Source: Lonepinella sp042468235 (GTDB lineage Bacteria; Pseudomonadota; Gammaproteobacteria; Enterobacterales; Pasteurellaceae). Taken from it: 64,000 nt of DNA. The stretch covers positions 868,001-932,000 of the forward strand of contig NZ_CP170386.1 in the NCBI RefSeq assembly GCF_042468235.1, given 5' to 3'. The position numbers and the translations under genes are program-made. How positions within the stretch are numbered: position 1 is the first letter of the stretch; each line of letters begins with the position of its first letter. Below, piece by piece: positions 43,333-52,864 of the stretch. Under the pieces are notes generated by a model that searched no databases, was not told the DNA's origin, and saw nothing but the letters and a program-made list of their open reading frames with translations.

Positions 43333-44097
43333 ATGAAAGATTTATTTTCCCTAAACAATAAACGCATTTTAATCACAGGCTCTACTCGTGGTATTGGTCG
43401 CTTGCTTGCGGAAGGCGTGGCGGAACAAGGGGCAGAAGTGATTATCAACGGCACAAACCAACAAAAAGCCCAAGCCGTTACTGATGAACTCAACGCCAAA
43501 GGCTATAAAGCTCAGGCTGTGGCATTTGACATCACCGACACCCAAGCCGTGCAACAAGCGGTAGATCATATTGAGCAACATATCGGGGCGATTGACGTGC
43601 TAATTAATAACGCTGGCATCCAACGCCGTCATCCATTCTGTGAATTTCCTGAACAGGAATATGATGAAGTGATTCGGGTCAATCAAAAATCCGTATTTAT
43701 CGTATCGCAAATTGTGGCTCGTTATATGGTGAAACGCCAACAAGGCAAAATCATCAATATTGGTTCTATGCAAAGCGAACTGGGACGTGACACTATCACG
43801 CCTTATGCGGCTTCCAAAGGAGCGGTGAAAATGCTCACTCGTGGCATGTGTGTAGAACTGGCTCGCTATAACATTCAAGTCAACGGCATTGCTCCAGGTT
43901 ATTTCAAAACCGAGCTAACCAAGCCGTTGGTTGAAAACAAAGAATTTTCCGACTGGCTATGCAAACGTACCCCTGCTGCCCGTTGGGGAAATCCTGAAGA
44001 ATTGATCGGTGCAGCGGTCTTTTTAAGTTCAAAAGCATCTGACTTCGTCAACGGACATTTATTGTTTGTGGACGGTGGTATGTTGGCTGCGGTTTAA
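43333..44097 (+). CDS. idnO: Gluconate 5-dehydrogenase
   Basis: 254 residues, a classical short-chain dehydrogenase. TGSTRGIGR binds the cofactor, NNAGIQ is structural, and YAASKGA carries the catalytic Tyr and Lys. It reduces 5-ketogluconate to D-gluconate. It follows idnD by 12 bases and precedes the permease by 15 bases, so the three form one operon. Confidence 0.93.
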   Translation: MKDLFSLNNKRILITGSTRGIGRLLAEGVAEQGAEVIINGTNQQKAQAVTDELNAKGYKAQAVAFDITDTQAVQQAVDHIEQHIGAIDVLINNAGIQRRHPFCEFPEQEYDEVIRVNQKSVFIVSQIVARYMVKRQQGKIINIGSMQSELGRDTITPYAASKGAVKMLTRGMCVELARYNIQVNGIAPGYFKTELTKPLVENKEFSDWLCKRTPAARWGNPEELIGAAVFLSSKASDFVNGHLLFVDGGMLAAV

Positions 44098-44112
44098 TAT
44101 AAGGAAAACACT

Positions 44113-45462
44113 ATGTTAATTCTAACTCTTATTGGATCAATCGCTCTGTTACTGTTACTTATTATCAAGTTCAGAGTGCATGCCTTTGTGGCATTAGTTT
44201 TAGTTAGCCTGTTAGTTGCACTGGTTACAGGCATGCCTGTGAGCAAAATTCTGCCAACCATGCTCGGCGGTTTCGGTGGCACACTTGCCAGCGTTGCATT
44301 GTTAGTGGGTTTAGGCGCAATGATCGGGCGGTTGCTTGAAATCACAGGCGGTGCGAAAGTGCTTGCCGACACCCTTATCAATAAATTCGGCGAAAAAAGA
44401 GCTCCTTTTGCTTTAGGCGTAGCTTCTTTACTATTCGGTTTTCCGATTTTCTTTGATGCGGGTCTTGTAGTGATGTTGCCGATTATCTTTAGCGTTGCTA
44501 AACAATTCGGCGGTTCATTATTCCGTTATGCGTTCCCAGCCGCTGGGGCATTTGCCGTCACTCACGCTTTCTTACCACCGCACCCTGGTCCTGTAGCTTC
44601 AGGGGATTTACTCGGGGCAAATATCGGCTTGCTTACCATTGTGGCGATTGTTATTTCCTTGCCAACTTGGTATTTCGCCGCCTATTTATACGGTACATTT
44701 TTAGGGCGTAAATTCCATTTACCTTTGCCAAAATCCTTTTTAAATGCTGCTCCGATTAGCGAAACTGCGGTACAAAATCCGCCAAGTTTCCGCAAAGTGT
44801 TGTTTATCCTGTTGCTCCCACTATGTTTAATTATGTTAGACACCGTCTTAAACACCTTGGAAGTGATGAAAATCGTGAACGGCACAGATCTTTGGGTGGA
44901 AAGCCTACGTTTACTCGGTAAAACCCCCGTGGCATTGTTGATTACCTTGCTCGTCACTATCCTGCTGTTAAAAGAACAACGTAGCGTAGAACAAATTGAA
45001 AAAATCTGCGACAACGCACTGGGCCCAATTTGTGCTATCGTGTTGGTCACTGGGGCTGGCGGTATGTTTGGTGGCGTATTACGTGCCAGTGGTATTGGTG
45101 ATGTATTAGCAAATATGCTCTCCGATACAGGTATGCCCGTCATTGTCGCTGCATTCTTAATTTCCACTGCCTTACGTGTAGCTCAAGGTTCGGCAACAGT
45201 AGCTATTACCACCACATCTGCATTAATCGCACCAACCGTTGCTGCAACGACAGGATTAAGTGAATTTGATTTATGCTTTATTGTAATATCCATTGCATCA
45301 GGGGCGACAGTTCTCGCTCACGTCAACGACAGTGGTTTCTGGTTAGTCAGCCGTTTCCTTGAAATTGACACCAAAACCATGTTTAAAACTTGGACAGTGC
45401 AAGAAACCTTGATTGGTTTGGTGGGCTTTGGATTATCTGTGATTGGTAGTATTTTACTTTAA
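44113..45462 (+). CDS. Gluconate/idonate permease, GntP family
   Basis: 449 residues with about twelve membrane segments. FGFPIFFDAGLVVMLPI, HAFLPPHPGPVASGDLLGAN and LAHVNDSGFWLVSRFL are GntP-family signatures. GntT, GntP and IdnT are paralogues; position after idnD-idnO favours an idonate/gluconate H+ symporter (IdnT role). The terminator at 45483-45511 ends the operon. Confidence 0.9.
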   Translation: MLILTLIGSIALLLLLIIKFRVHAFVALVLVSLLVALVTGMPVSKILPTMLGGFGGTLASVALLVGLGAMIGRLLEITGGAKVLADTLINKFGEKRAPFALGVASLLFGFPIFFDAGLVVMLPIIFSVAKQFGGSLFRYAFPAAGAFAVTHAFLPPHPGPVASGDLLGANIGLLTIVAIVISLPTWYFAAYLYGTFLGRKFHLPLPKSFLNAAPISETAVQNPPSFRKVLFILLLPLCLIMLDTVLNTLEVMKIVNGTDLWVESLRLLGKTPVALLITLLVTILLLKEQRSVEQIEKICDNALGPICAIVLVTGAGGMFGGVLRASGIGDVLANMLSDTGMPVIVAAFLISTALRVAQGSATVAITTTSALIAPTVAATTGLSEFDLCFIVISIASGATVLAHVNDSGFWLVSRFLEIDTKTMFKTWTVQETLIGLVGFGLSVIGSILL

Positions 45463-45482
45463 TCTTCTCATTAACATTCAAA

Positions 45483-45511
45483 AAAACTGCGGTAAAAACC
45501 ACCGCAGTTTT
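45483..45511 (+). terminator. Terminator after the gluconate permease
   Basis: AAAACTGCGGT (45483-45493) and ACCGCAGTTTT (45501-45511) form an 11-bp stem with a 7-base loop, followed by TATT. A close relative of an inverted uptake-sequence pair. Confidence 0.85.
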
Positions 45512-45617
45512 TATTAGAAATAATCTATAAAAATAGAATATTTAATAAATATTTTCTAAAAATAATCACAATTCACTGTTATTTATCTATATAAAATTTG
45601 CATCCTTTCCTATTTTT

Positions 45618-45643
45618 AGGTATATCTACAAAATACCTTTTTA
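45618..45643 (+). promoter_or_regulatory. Small hairpin with T-run in the ppc leader
   Basis: AGGTAT (45618-45623) pairs with ATACCT (45633-45638), 9-base loop, followed by TTTTATTTT. It looks like a weak terminator about 25 bases before the ppc start, so it could attenuate ppc. Otherwise the 200-base gap upstream holds only the permease terminator. Confidence 0.35.
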
Positions 45644-45664
45644 TTTTATCTCGGAGAGCATTTT

Positions 45665-48307
45665 ATGACACAAGAATATTCTGTTATGCGAAACAACATC
45701 AATATGTTGGGGCATTTTTTAGGCGAAACTATCAGTGAAGCGCAAGGTAGCGATATGCTGGATTTAATTGAGAATATCCGTATTCTTTCGCGTAACTCGC
45801 GTGCGGGTGATGACAAAGCACGTCAGGAGTTGTTAGCTATTTTATCCACTATTTCTACCGCCAATATAATCCCTGTAGTGCGTGCTTTTAGTCAATTTTT
45901 GAATTTAACTAATGTGGCGGAACAATATCAAACCATTTCTCGTCATCATTATGATGAAGTATCTTCCACACGTTCTATTGCGTCGCTATTTAAACGCTTA
46001 AAAGCACAAAATGTATCGAAAGATCAAGTGATTAAAACCATTGAAAATTTATTAATTGAATTAGTTCTCACCGCACACCCAACAGAAGTGACGCGCCGTT
46101 CTTTAGTGCATAAACAAGTGGAGATCAATAAATGTTTAAGCAAATTAGAACATGACGATTTAACAGACGGTGAACGCAATAGCATTGAACGCCGTTTATT
46201 GCAATTAATTGCTCAAGCATGGTACACCAATGAAATCCGTACTGTCCGTCCGACGCCATTTGATGAAGCTAAATGGGGCTTTGCGGTGATTGAAAATAGC
46301 CTTTGGACAGCCGTACCAGAATTTTTACGCCAATTGAATGATAATGCCAAAACTTATTTAGGCTATGAAATTCCAGTGAATTTAATGCCTGTGCGTTTTT
46401 CTTCTTGGATGGGCGGAGACCGTGACGGCAACCCATTTGTCACCGCTGAAGTCACTCGTAATGTATTATATTTAGCTCGATGGAAAGTGGCTAATTTATT
46501 TTTAGGTGATATTCAAGCATTAGTGGATGAACTCTCTATTACACAATGTACCCCTGAATTTCGTGCCAAATATGGCAATCATGTAGAACCATATCGTGAA
46601 GTCATGAAAGGGTTACGTATCAAATTAAACAATACACTAGCTTATTACAATGATTTATTAGCTGGTCGTATGCCACATTATACGGAAGAGGATATCATCA
46701 CTCGAGATGAACAGTTATGGCAACCGTTAAATGACAGTTACCATTCCTTGCTCGCTTGCAATATGAAAATTATTGCCAATGGCTTATTGCTAGATAGCCT
46801 ACGACGTGTGCGTTGTTTTGGGGTCACACTCTCTCGTTTAGATATTCGCCAAGAAAGCACTCTCCACACTGATGCCATTGCAGAAATTACTCGTTATATT
46901 GGTTTAGGCGATTACGCCAGTTGGACGGAAGATGATAAGCAAGCATTTCTAATTCGTGAATTAAGTTCACGCCGCCCATTGTTACCACAAAATTGGATAC
47001 CGTCCGCAAAAACTAAAGAGATTTTAGATACTTGTAAAATTATAGCGCAACAGCCAGAAGGTGTGATTTCCTGTTACATTATTTCTATGGCTCGTACTGC
47101 CTCAGATGTATTAGGTGTGCATTTGTTATTAAAAGAAGCTGGCGTACCTTATCATTTGCCTGTAGTACCATTATTTGAAACATTGGATGATCTTGATGCT
47201 TGCGAAGACGTGATGACGCAATTATTTAATGTGGGTTGGTATCGTGGCATGATTAATAATAAACAAATGGTGATGATCGGCTATTCTGATAGCGCTAAAG
47301 ATGCGGGGATGATGGCAGCTTCTTGGGCGCAATATCGTGCACAAGAAAGTTTAGTCAATCTTTGTGATAAACTCGGCATAGAACTCACCTTATTCCATGG
47401 ACGCGGTGGCACAATCGGGCGTGGCGGTGCACCTGCACATGCGGCACTACTTTCACAGCCGCCTCGTTCTTTAAAAAATGGTTTACGTGTCACTGAACAG
47501 GGAGAAATGATCCGCTTTAAATTGGGATTGCCAGATGTAGCAATTGAAACCCTTGATCTCTATGCTAGCGCTATTCTAGAAGCCAATTTATTACCACCAC
47601 CTGAGCCAAAAGCACAATGGCGGGAGATTATGGATCAGCTCTCTCAATCTTCTTGTGAAATGTATCGCAATGTGGTACGTGGTAATAAGGATTTCGTACC
47701 CTATTTCCGCAGCGCAACCCCAGAACAAGAATTAGCCAAATTGCCGCTGGGATCTCGTCCTGCCAAACGTAATCCTAATGGTGGTGTAGAAAGCCTACGT
47801 GCCATTCCTTGGATCTTCGCTTGGATGCAAAATCGCTTGATGCTGCCCGCTTGGTTAGGGGCTGGAGCAGCTTTGCGCCAAGCCATTGAAAAGGGCAAAC
47901 AAGAAGTGATCGAAGAAATGTGTCATCACTGGCCATTTTTTAATACTCGAATTGGTATGTTAGAAATGGTCTTTAGCAAAACCGATATTTGGCTTTCTGA
48001 ACATTACGATCAGCGTTTAGTGAAAAAAGAGCTCTGGCATTTAGGTCAATCGTTGCGTGAACAGCTTCAAGCAGATATTCATACGGTACTTGAGCTTTCG
48101 GGCAAAGGTCATCAATTAATGTCCGATTTGCCTTGGATCGCAGAATCTATTGCCTTGCGTAATGTTTACACCGATCCATTAAACCTATTACAGGTAGAAC
48201 TGCTAAGCCGCTTACGTCAAGATCCTGAACAATCCAATCCTGATTTAGAGCAAGCCTTGATGATTACTATTACAGGTATTGCCGCAGGTATGCGTAATAC
48301 AGGTTAA
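45665..48307 (+). CDS. ppc: Phosphoenolpyruvate carboxylase
   Basis: 880 residues, full length. LTAHPTEVTRRS has the catalytic histidine; MGGDRDGNPFVT binds metal and substrate; GYSDSAKDAGMMA and FHGRGGTIGRGGAP are the other signatures; the C-terminus MRNTG is the invariant end. It makes oxaloacetate from PEP and bicarbonate, feeding the reductive TCA branch. CGGAGAGC is the ribosome site. Confidence 0.97.
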   Translation: MTQEYSVMRNNINMLGHFLGETISEAQGSDMLDLIENIRILSRNSRAGDDKARQELLAILSTISTANIIPVVRAFSQFLNLTNVAEQYQTISRHHYDEVSSTRSIASLFKRLKAQNVSKDQVIKTIENLLIELVLTAHPTEVTRRSLVHKQVEINKCLSKLEHDDLTDGERNSIERRLLQLIAQAWYTNEIRTVRPTPFDEAKWGFAVIENSLWTAVPEFLRQLNDNAKTYLGYEIPVNLMPVRFSSWMGGDRDGNPFVTAEVTRNVLYLARWKVANLFLGDIQALVDELSITQCTPEFRAKYGNHVEPYREVMKGLRIKLNNTLAYYNDLLAGRMPHYTEEDIITRDEQLWQPLNDSYHSLLACNMKIIANGLLLDSLRRVRCFGVTLSRLDIRQESTLHTDAIAEITRYIGLGDYASWTEDDKQAFLIRELSSRRPLLPQNWIPSAKTKEILDTCKIIAQQPEGVISCYIISMARTASDVLGVHLLLKEAGVPYHLPVVPLFETLDDLDACEDVMTQLFNVGWYRGMINNKQMVMIGYSDSAKDAGMMAASWAQYRAQESLVNLCDKLGIELTLFHGRGGTIGRGGAPAHAALLSQPPRSLKNGLRVTEQGEMIRFKLGLPDVAIETLDLYASAILEANLLPPPEPKAQWREIMDQLSQSSCEMYRNVVRGNKDFVPYFRSATPEQELAKLPLGSRPAKRNPNGGVESLRAIPWIFAWMQNRLMLPAWLGAGAALRQAIEKGKQEVIEEMCHHWPFFNTRIGMLEMVFSKTDIWLSEHYDQRLVKKELWHLGQSLREQLQADIHTVLELSGKGHQLMSDLPWIAESIALRNVYTDPLNLLQVELLSRLRQDPEQSNPDLEQALMITITGIAAGMRNTG

Positions 48308-48337
48308 CTTTTAAATAAGGTAAATTGATAAAATAAT

Positions 48338-48370
48338 TGGTTAAAGCTTTATAGCAATTAGCTTTAACCA
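48338..48370 (+). terminator. Hairpin after ppc
   Basis: TGGTTAAAGCT (48338-48348) and AGCTTTAACCA (48360-48370), 11-bp stem and 11-base loop; the T-run after it is short (CTATTTTG). It lies between convergent ppc and the yoaH-like gene. Confidence 0.6.
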
Positions 48371-48420
48371 CTATTTTGAAAATACCTAAAAACCGATCCT
48401 GTTGCCTAAATTCGACGTTT

Positions 48421-48576
48421 TCATTCCCTATCTTTCTGATAAGATTCTCGCAATTCTTCTGCCACGCGTTTAATCGCTTGTCCTGCCGGAATCCCTTGCG
48501 CCATCAATTTTTGTATATGTTCCACGGCTTGTTGTTGCTGTTCATGGGTTAAACCTAATAATGCGTTATCTAACAT
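48421..48576 (-). CDS. YoaH-like UPF0181 small protein
   Basis: A 51-residue frame from ATG 48574-48576 to TGA 48421-48423. The segments LTHEQQQQAVEHIQKLMAQG and GQAIKRVAEELRE are the UPF0181 (YoaH) family pattern. The function of the family is unknown. Its start follows the glycosylase-like gene by 10 bases on the same strand, with AAGGGAAATA before the ATG, so it is co-transcribed with that gene. Confidence 0.85.
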   Translation of the reverse strand: MLDNALLGLTHEQQQQAVEHIQKLMAQGIPAGQAIKRVAEELRESYQKDRE

Positions 48577-48586
48577 ATTATTTCCC

Positions 48587-49174
48587 TTATAAAATACCCG
48601 CTAATTTAAAAAAATATTGATAGGCTTCGGCTTTTTTCTCAAAGCTGAGTGGATAAGCCCTTGATGTGGACGGTAAGCGATATAATTTTAGTTCTCTCCC
48701 AGCAAAAGAAAAATCAATAAACTCATTCGTTTTCGGTTCTTTTAGTTTTTCGGGTAATAAACTTAATAACGTCTCGGTGGCTTTTCCGCCAGTTGTGAAA
48801 ATCCATTGGCAATCTGGAAGTTGTTTAAGTACCTTTGCTAGATTCACAGGTTCAACAATTTTAAGAAATTTATCAGAGGCATTGCCTTGTTCACGAATCG
48901 CTTTTTGTACCGTTGGACAACTTGCAATTCCCCTTTCTATTAAGAAATTTTTTATCCGTTCAGGATCAAAACGTTTTTCATTTTTCACTTGAAAATAGTG
49001 TTTATCGTTAAAAAATACTAAACCATAAATTCGCCACATATCATTTTGAAAATTCGGATAATGAAATTCCATACAACGCTTTTCAACGGTTGGCGGGAAT
49101 GTTCCCATCATCATCACTTTCGCTTGTGGTGGTAACACGGGAGGAAATGGGTGAGTTTCAATGATCGCTTGCAT
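48587..49174 (-). CDS. Uracil-DNA glycosylase superfamily protein
   Basis: 195 residues. VMMMGTFPP near residue 20-28 and LPSTSRAYPLSFEKK near the end resemble the UDG superfamily motifs I and II found in family-4/Mug-like members. The middle NDMWRIYGLVFFNDK and WIFTTGGKATETLL fit the fold. It may remove uracil or damaged bases, or only share the fold. It begins 8 bases after uvrC ends, on the same strand, which supports a DNA repair link. Confidence 0.75.
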   Translation of the reverse strand: MQAIIETHPFPPVLPPQAKVMMMGTFPPTVEKRCMEFHYPNFQNDMWRIYGLVFFNDKHYFQVKNEKRFDPERIKNFLIERGIASCPTVQKAIREQGNASDKFLKIVEPVNLAKVLKQLPDCQWIFTTGGKATETLLSLLPEKLKEPKTNEFIDFSFAGRELKLYRLPSTSRAYPLSFEKKAEAYQYFFKLAGIL

Positions 49175-49181
49175 GACAACT

Positions 49182-51008
49182 TTAACTCTTTAATGTATCA
49201 AAAATCAATTCTGCTAAATCTTTAGAAATGCCCGGTACACTGGCAATTTCATCAATGGTGGCATTTTTTATCCCTTGCATACCACCGAGATATTTTAATA
49301 ACGCCTGACGACGTTTAGCTCCCACGCCAGCAATGGTTTCTAATCCACTTTGGGTAAAGGCTTTCTGGCGTTTTTTACGATGTCCTGTAATCGCATGGTT
49401 ATGACTTTCATCACGGATATGTTGGATTAAATGTAAAGCGAGATTATCAGGATCTAAATGCAATTCCTTACCTATTTTGCTTAAAATCAAGGTCTCCTGC
49501 CCTGCTCGACGATCGACACCTTTGGCTACACCAATTAAGTGCGGTTTATTTTTATCCCATTTCACTTTTAATTGTTCAAATACTTGTAATGCCCGATTTA
49601 GCTGCCCTTTGCCACCATCAATAAAAATAATATCAGGAATTTTATCTTCGTCTAGTTCTCGATCATAACGTTTTTTTAATGCCTGTTCCATCGCGGCATA
49701 ATCATCACCTCCCGTAATACTATCAATATTAAACCGGCGATAATCAGATTTTAATGGTCCATTGTCACTAAACACGACACAAGATGCGATGGTTTGTTCC
49801 CCCATCGTGTGACTGATGTCAAAACATTCCATTCGCTTAATATTTTCAATGCCTAACAAATTTTGTAAGGCTAAATAACGCTCACTAATCAAACTGGTTT
49901 CTTTTAGTTTTAACGTTAAAGCTGCTTTAGCGTTCATTTGAGCAAGTTGCAAATATTTGCTTTTATTACCTTTGCTGTTATCCTGAATAACCACTTTTCG
50001 CCCAACTTGATCGGATAATAGACTTTCTAACTCGGCTTTTTCATCTAATTTATGATCAACAATAATAGTATTCGGTACCGTTCGCCCTTGGTGAGCTTGT
50101 AAATAAAATTGTCCGACAAAGGTGGCGGTTAATTCTGCTAAATCAGTATTTGCTGGCACTTTCGGAAAATAACTACGATTGCCTAATACTTTACCTTGTC
50201 GAATAAATAATACTTGCACGCAAGCCACTCCTAACTGGTAAGCAATAGCGATAATATCCATATCATCTAAACGATCTTGGCTGACAAATTGTTTCTCCAT
50301 CACCGAACGCACCGCCTGAATTTGATCACGGAAACGAGCAGCATTTTCAAAATCAAGTTCATTACTCGCCTTTTCCATTTTGCCGATTAAATGATCGATA
50401 ACTTGATTATCTTTGCCTTGTAAAAACAATCTCGCATACTCTACTTGAGTATTATAGTCTTCGTCTGTCACTAAGCCACTTACACAAGGAGCGGAACAAC
50501 GTCCGATTTGATATTGCAAGCAAGGGCGAGAACGATTGTTATACACCGAATTTTCACATTGCCGAACCGGAAATAATTTTTGTAACAAAGACAGGGTTTC
50601 ACGTACTGCTCCAGCGTGGGGATAAGGTCCAAAATATTCCCCCGCAATTTTTTTTGAGCCACGATAAGCCGTGATTCTCGGGTGACGTTCTTTGGTGAGT
50701 AAAATATAAGGGTAGGACTTATCGTCTCTTAGTAAGACATTATAACGTGGTTGATAAGTTTTAATATAATTATGTTCAAGTAATAAGGCTTCCGTTTCTG
50801 AACTGGTAATAGTGGTTTCAATGCGACAAATTGCAGAAACTAAAGCCTCGGTTTTTTTACTGGATAAATTAGCGCGAAAATAGCTAGCAAGACGTTTTTT
50901 CAGATGCTTCGCTTTTCCCACATAAATAACCTGATCGGCTTTATCAAACATACGATAAACTCCGGCATCATTAGTCACATTTTTGAGAAAAGATTTGTGA
51001 TCAAACAT
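49182..51008 (-). CDS. uvrC: UvrABC excinuclease subunit C
   Basis: 608 residues from ATG 51006-51008; a longer frame to 51053 includes a hairpin and is not used. GIY-YIG nuclease domain at the start (DAGVYRMFDKADQVIYVGKAK), a UVR motif (about 200-235), RNase H-like endonuclease region (CFDISHTMGEQTIAS, FIDGGKGQLNRA) and C-terminal helix-hairpin-helix (GLETIAGVGAKRRQALLKYLGG). It makes both incisions in nucleotide excision repair. Confidence 0.96.
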   Translation of the reverse strand: MFDHKSFLKNVTNDAGVYRMFDKADQVIYVGKAKHLKKRLASYFRANLSSKKTEALVSAICRIETTITSSETEALLLEHNYIKTYQPRYNVLLRDDKSYPYILLTKERHPRITAYRGSKKIAGEYFGPYPHAGAVRETLSLLQKLFPVRQCENSVYNNRSRPCLQYQIGRCSAPCVSGLVTDEDYNTQVEYARLFLQGKDNQVIDHLIGKMEKASNELDFENAARFRDQIQAVRSVMEKQFVSQDRLDDMDIIAIAYQLGVACVQVLFIRQGKVLGNRSYFPKVPANTDLAELTATFVGQFYLQAHQGRTVPNTIIVDHKLDEKAELESLLSDQVGRKVVIQDNSKGNKSKYLQLAQMNAKAALTLKLKETSLISERYLALQNLLGIENIKRMECFDISHTMGEQTIASCVVFSDNGPLKSDYRRFNIDSITGGDDYAAMEQALKKRYDRELDEDKIPDIIFIDGGKGQLNRALQVFEQLKVKWDKNKPHLIGVAKGVDRRAGQETLILSKIGKELHLDPDNLALHLIQHIRDESHNHAITGHRKKRQKAFTQSGLETIAGVGAKRRQALLKYLGGMQGIKNATIDEIASVPGISKDLAELIFDTLKS

Positions 51009-51034
51009 AAAAACGTATTTTATCCTTAAAACAA

Positions 51035-51058
51035 GACCCTTGTATATACACAAGGGTC
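51035..51058 (-). terminator. Hairpin between the DUF4198 gene and uvrC
   Basis: GACCCTTGT (51035-51043) and ACAAGGGTC (51050-51058), 9-bp stem, 6-base loop. On the minus strand it is followed by TTGTTTT, so it can end the DUF4198 transcript. It lies 27 bases before the uvrC start and could instead be an upstream leader structure. Confidence 0.6.
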
Positions 51059-51158
51059 CATCTGATATACCTATTTTGGATAAACATTAAAATCCATAGG
51101 AACAATTTTTCGCAGAACTATTCTTTTTTATTATGTCAAATCCTACCGGTAATTTCAA

Positions 51159-51962
51159 CTAATGGTATTGTTTACCGATATTAAAGGTTAATGTCGCATA
51201 ATGCTTCGCCACTTGACATTGTGCAGGATCGTTAAATGGTACCTCATAAGTCACTTGAGCTTTCCAAAAACCCTGACGTAATGGAATAATATTTACCGTG
51301 CCATCATCTGCCGTCACATCAGAAAAAGCCTGTGCTTCTACTTTATGTGTTTTAGTATTATCTGCAGTATCAAAACCGTCAAAAGTCGCCGTTAATGTCA
51401 CATTTGGCAATGGCTCACCGCGATAGAGCACTTTCACTTTAAATAAATCACTCACATTAATATTGGCAGGATTATCCATCGGTACAATTTCTAATTCATG
51501 TCCTACTTGTTTGGTAATCACGTCAATGCCTGCACTTTCATGCCCTACATTAACAATATTTTTACCATACATGGAAGTTAATTCACAATAGGTCGCTTTT
51601 GGCGTATCTTTCATATCCGCTTGTTTCCAACCTTCCGCATTTTTTGACCAAAATGTTGGTTTATATTCTGCTGCAACAATATAACTCCCTTCTTGTACGG
51701 GCTTTTCTGTTTCAAAATGGTAGTTTTTATCACCTTTTTGCACTAATTTTTGTTTGCCTTGCGATGTAAATAGCATCATACCACGATCAAAGAAGTGCAA
51801 TCGTTTCTCAGGAATTTGTTCTAACGCAGGAAATTCACCATAACCTAAATCGGCTTTTAGAATTTCATTACCATGGGTATGATCGGTTACGACCCAAACG
51901 CGGTGAGCTTGTGCAGAAATGGCTAAAGAACACAATAATGTGGCTAAAAGTGCTTTTTTCAT
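51159..51962 (-). CDS. DUF4198 periplasmic protein (NikK-like)
   Basis: 267 residues. A signal peptide (MKKALLATLLCSLAISAQA) would be cut to leave an N-terminal histidine, HRVWV. The beta-rich DUF4198 domain follows. Family members include NikK/CbiK-type periplasmic nickel-binding partners of ECF metal transporters, where a mature N-terminal histidine can bind metal. No transporter gene lies next to it here. Metal binding is an inference. Confidence 0.8.
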   Translation of the reverse strand: MKKALLATLLCSLAISAQAHRVWVVTDHTHGNEILKADLGYGEFPALEQIPEKRLHFFDRGMMLFTSQGKQKLVQKGDKNYHFETEKPVQEGSYIVAAEYKPTFWSKNAEGWKQADMKDTPKATYCELTSMYGKNIVNVGHESAGIDVITKQVGHELEIVPMDNPANINVSDLFKVKVLYRGEPLPNVTLTATFDGFDTADNTKTHKVEAQAFSDVTADDGTVNIIPLRQGFWKAQVTYEVPFNDPAQCQVAKHYATLTFNIGKQYH

Positions 51963-52102
51963 AAAATACCTACTTAATTAATATTGATTTACTTATTTTT
52001 TAATAGAAAAGAAGTGGCTATATTAATAGATTAATTTTCACTTGTAAAGCCAAATTAGACGAAAATAAGAGACCAAAGCAAGATAATTAATTTTTCCTAT
52101 AA

Positions 52103-52124
52103 AAAAAGGGCTTTTGCCCTTTTA
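52103..52124 (-). terminator. Terminator of the YidB-family gene
   Basis: AAAAAGGGC (52103-52111) and GCCCTTTT (52116-52123) form a stem with a TTTT loop. On the minus strand the hairpin ends in a run of seven Ts, directly after the YidB-family gene. The rest of 51963-52138 has nothing else I recognise. Confidence 0.88.
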
Positions 52125-52138
52125 TATGTTATTGCCTA

Positions 52139-52765
52139 TTACTTAAAGAAATTATTTAATACAGAACCAATATCACGTGCTAATTCATTATTTGCACTTG
52201 GTTCTTTGGTTTGACTGGTTTGAGTTGGTTGATTTAACAATTGACCGAGTAAGTCACCTAATCCGCCCTGTGATGAAGATGAGGTATTTGATGATTGTTG
52301 ACCACCTAATATGCTGCCTAATCCGCCGATCAGATCATCTAAACCAAAGCCATTATCTTGCTGTTGAACGGCTTCTGCTTGCTGTGCCAACGTATCTGTC
52401 GAAACACCACCTTCACGACCTTTCGGTGTCAACATATCAATCACCTGTGGTAAGGCTTGTGAAAGAATATCTTGAGCTTGATATTTATCCACACCGGCTT
52501 GTTCTGCTACATGGCTAATCGTGTCATCACCAAAAACATCGTTGACCTGTTCAGCATCTAAGGTTTTATTTTTACCCGTACTGATCCACGAATTTAATAA
52601 ATCTTCTAAACCGCCTTTCTGGAGCTGGTTAAAGATACCTTCCATTCCCCCTTGTTTTTTTAACAATGCACCAAGTACATCTGTAATGACGGATGATGAA
52701 GTGGTACTATTTGAACGACCACCTAATACATTGCTTAATACTGAACCTATAATTTTGTCTAACAT
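52139..52765 (-). CDS. YidB-family protein (DUF937)
   Basis: 208 residues. The N-terminal MLDKIIGSVLSNVLGG and the middle TISHVAEQAGVDKYQAQDILSQALPQVIDMLTPKG match DUF937/YidB proteins. A low-complexity Ser/Gln/Gly tail follows (GLGSILGGQQSSNTSSSSQG). Function unknown. A single-gene unit with its own terminator. Confidence 0.82.
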   Translation of the reverse strand: MLDKIIGSVLSNVLGGRSNSTTSSSVITDVLGALLKKQGGMEGIFNQLQKGGLEDLLNSWISTGKNKTLDAEQVNDVFGDDTISHVAEQAGVDKYQAQDILSQALPQVIDMLTPKGREGGVSTDTLAQQAEAVQQQDNGFGLDDLIGGLGSILGGQQSSNTSSSSQGGLGDLLGQLLNQPTQTSQTKEPSANNELARDIGSVLNNFFK

Positions 52766-52864
52766 AAAATTCCTTGTTGAATTAAAAAATAATGGATAAC
52801 AAAATAATGCTATCTGCCGTTACTTCAGCGGTAATACCTAGAAAAAGTTTTTTGCAGAATAAAA

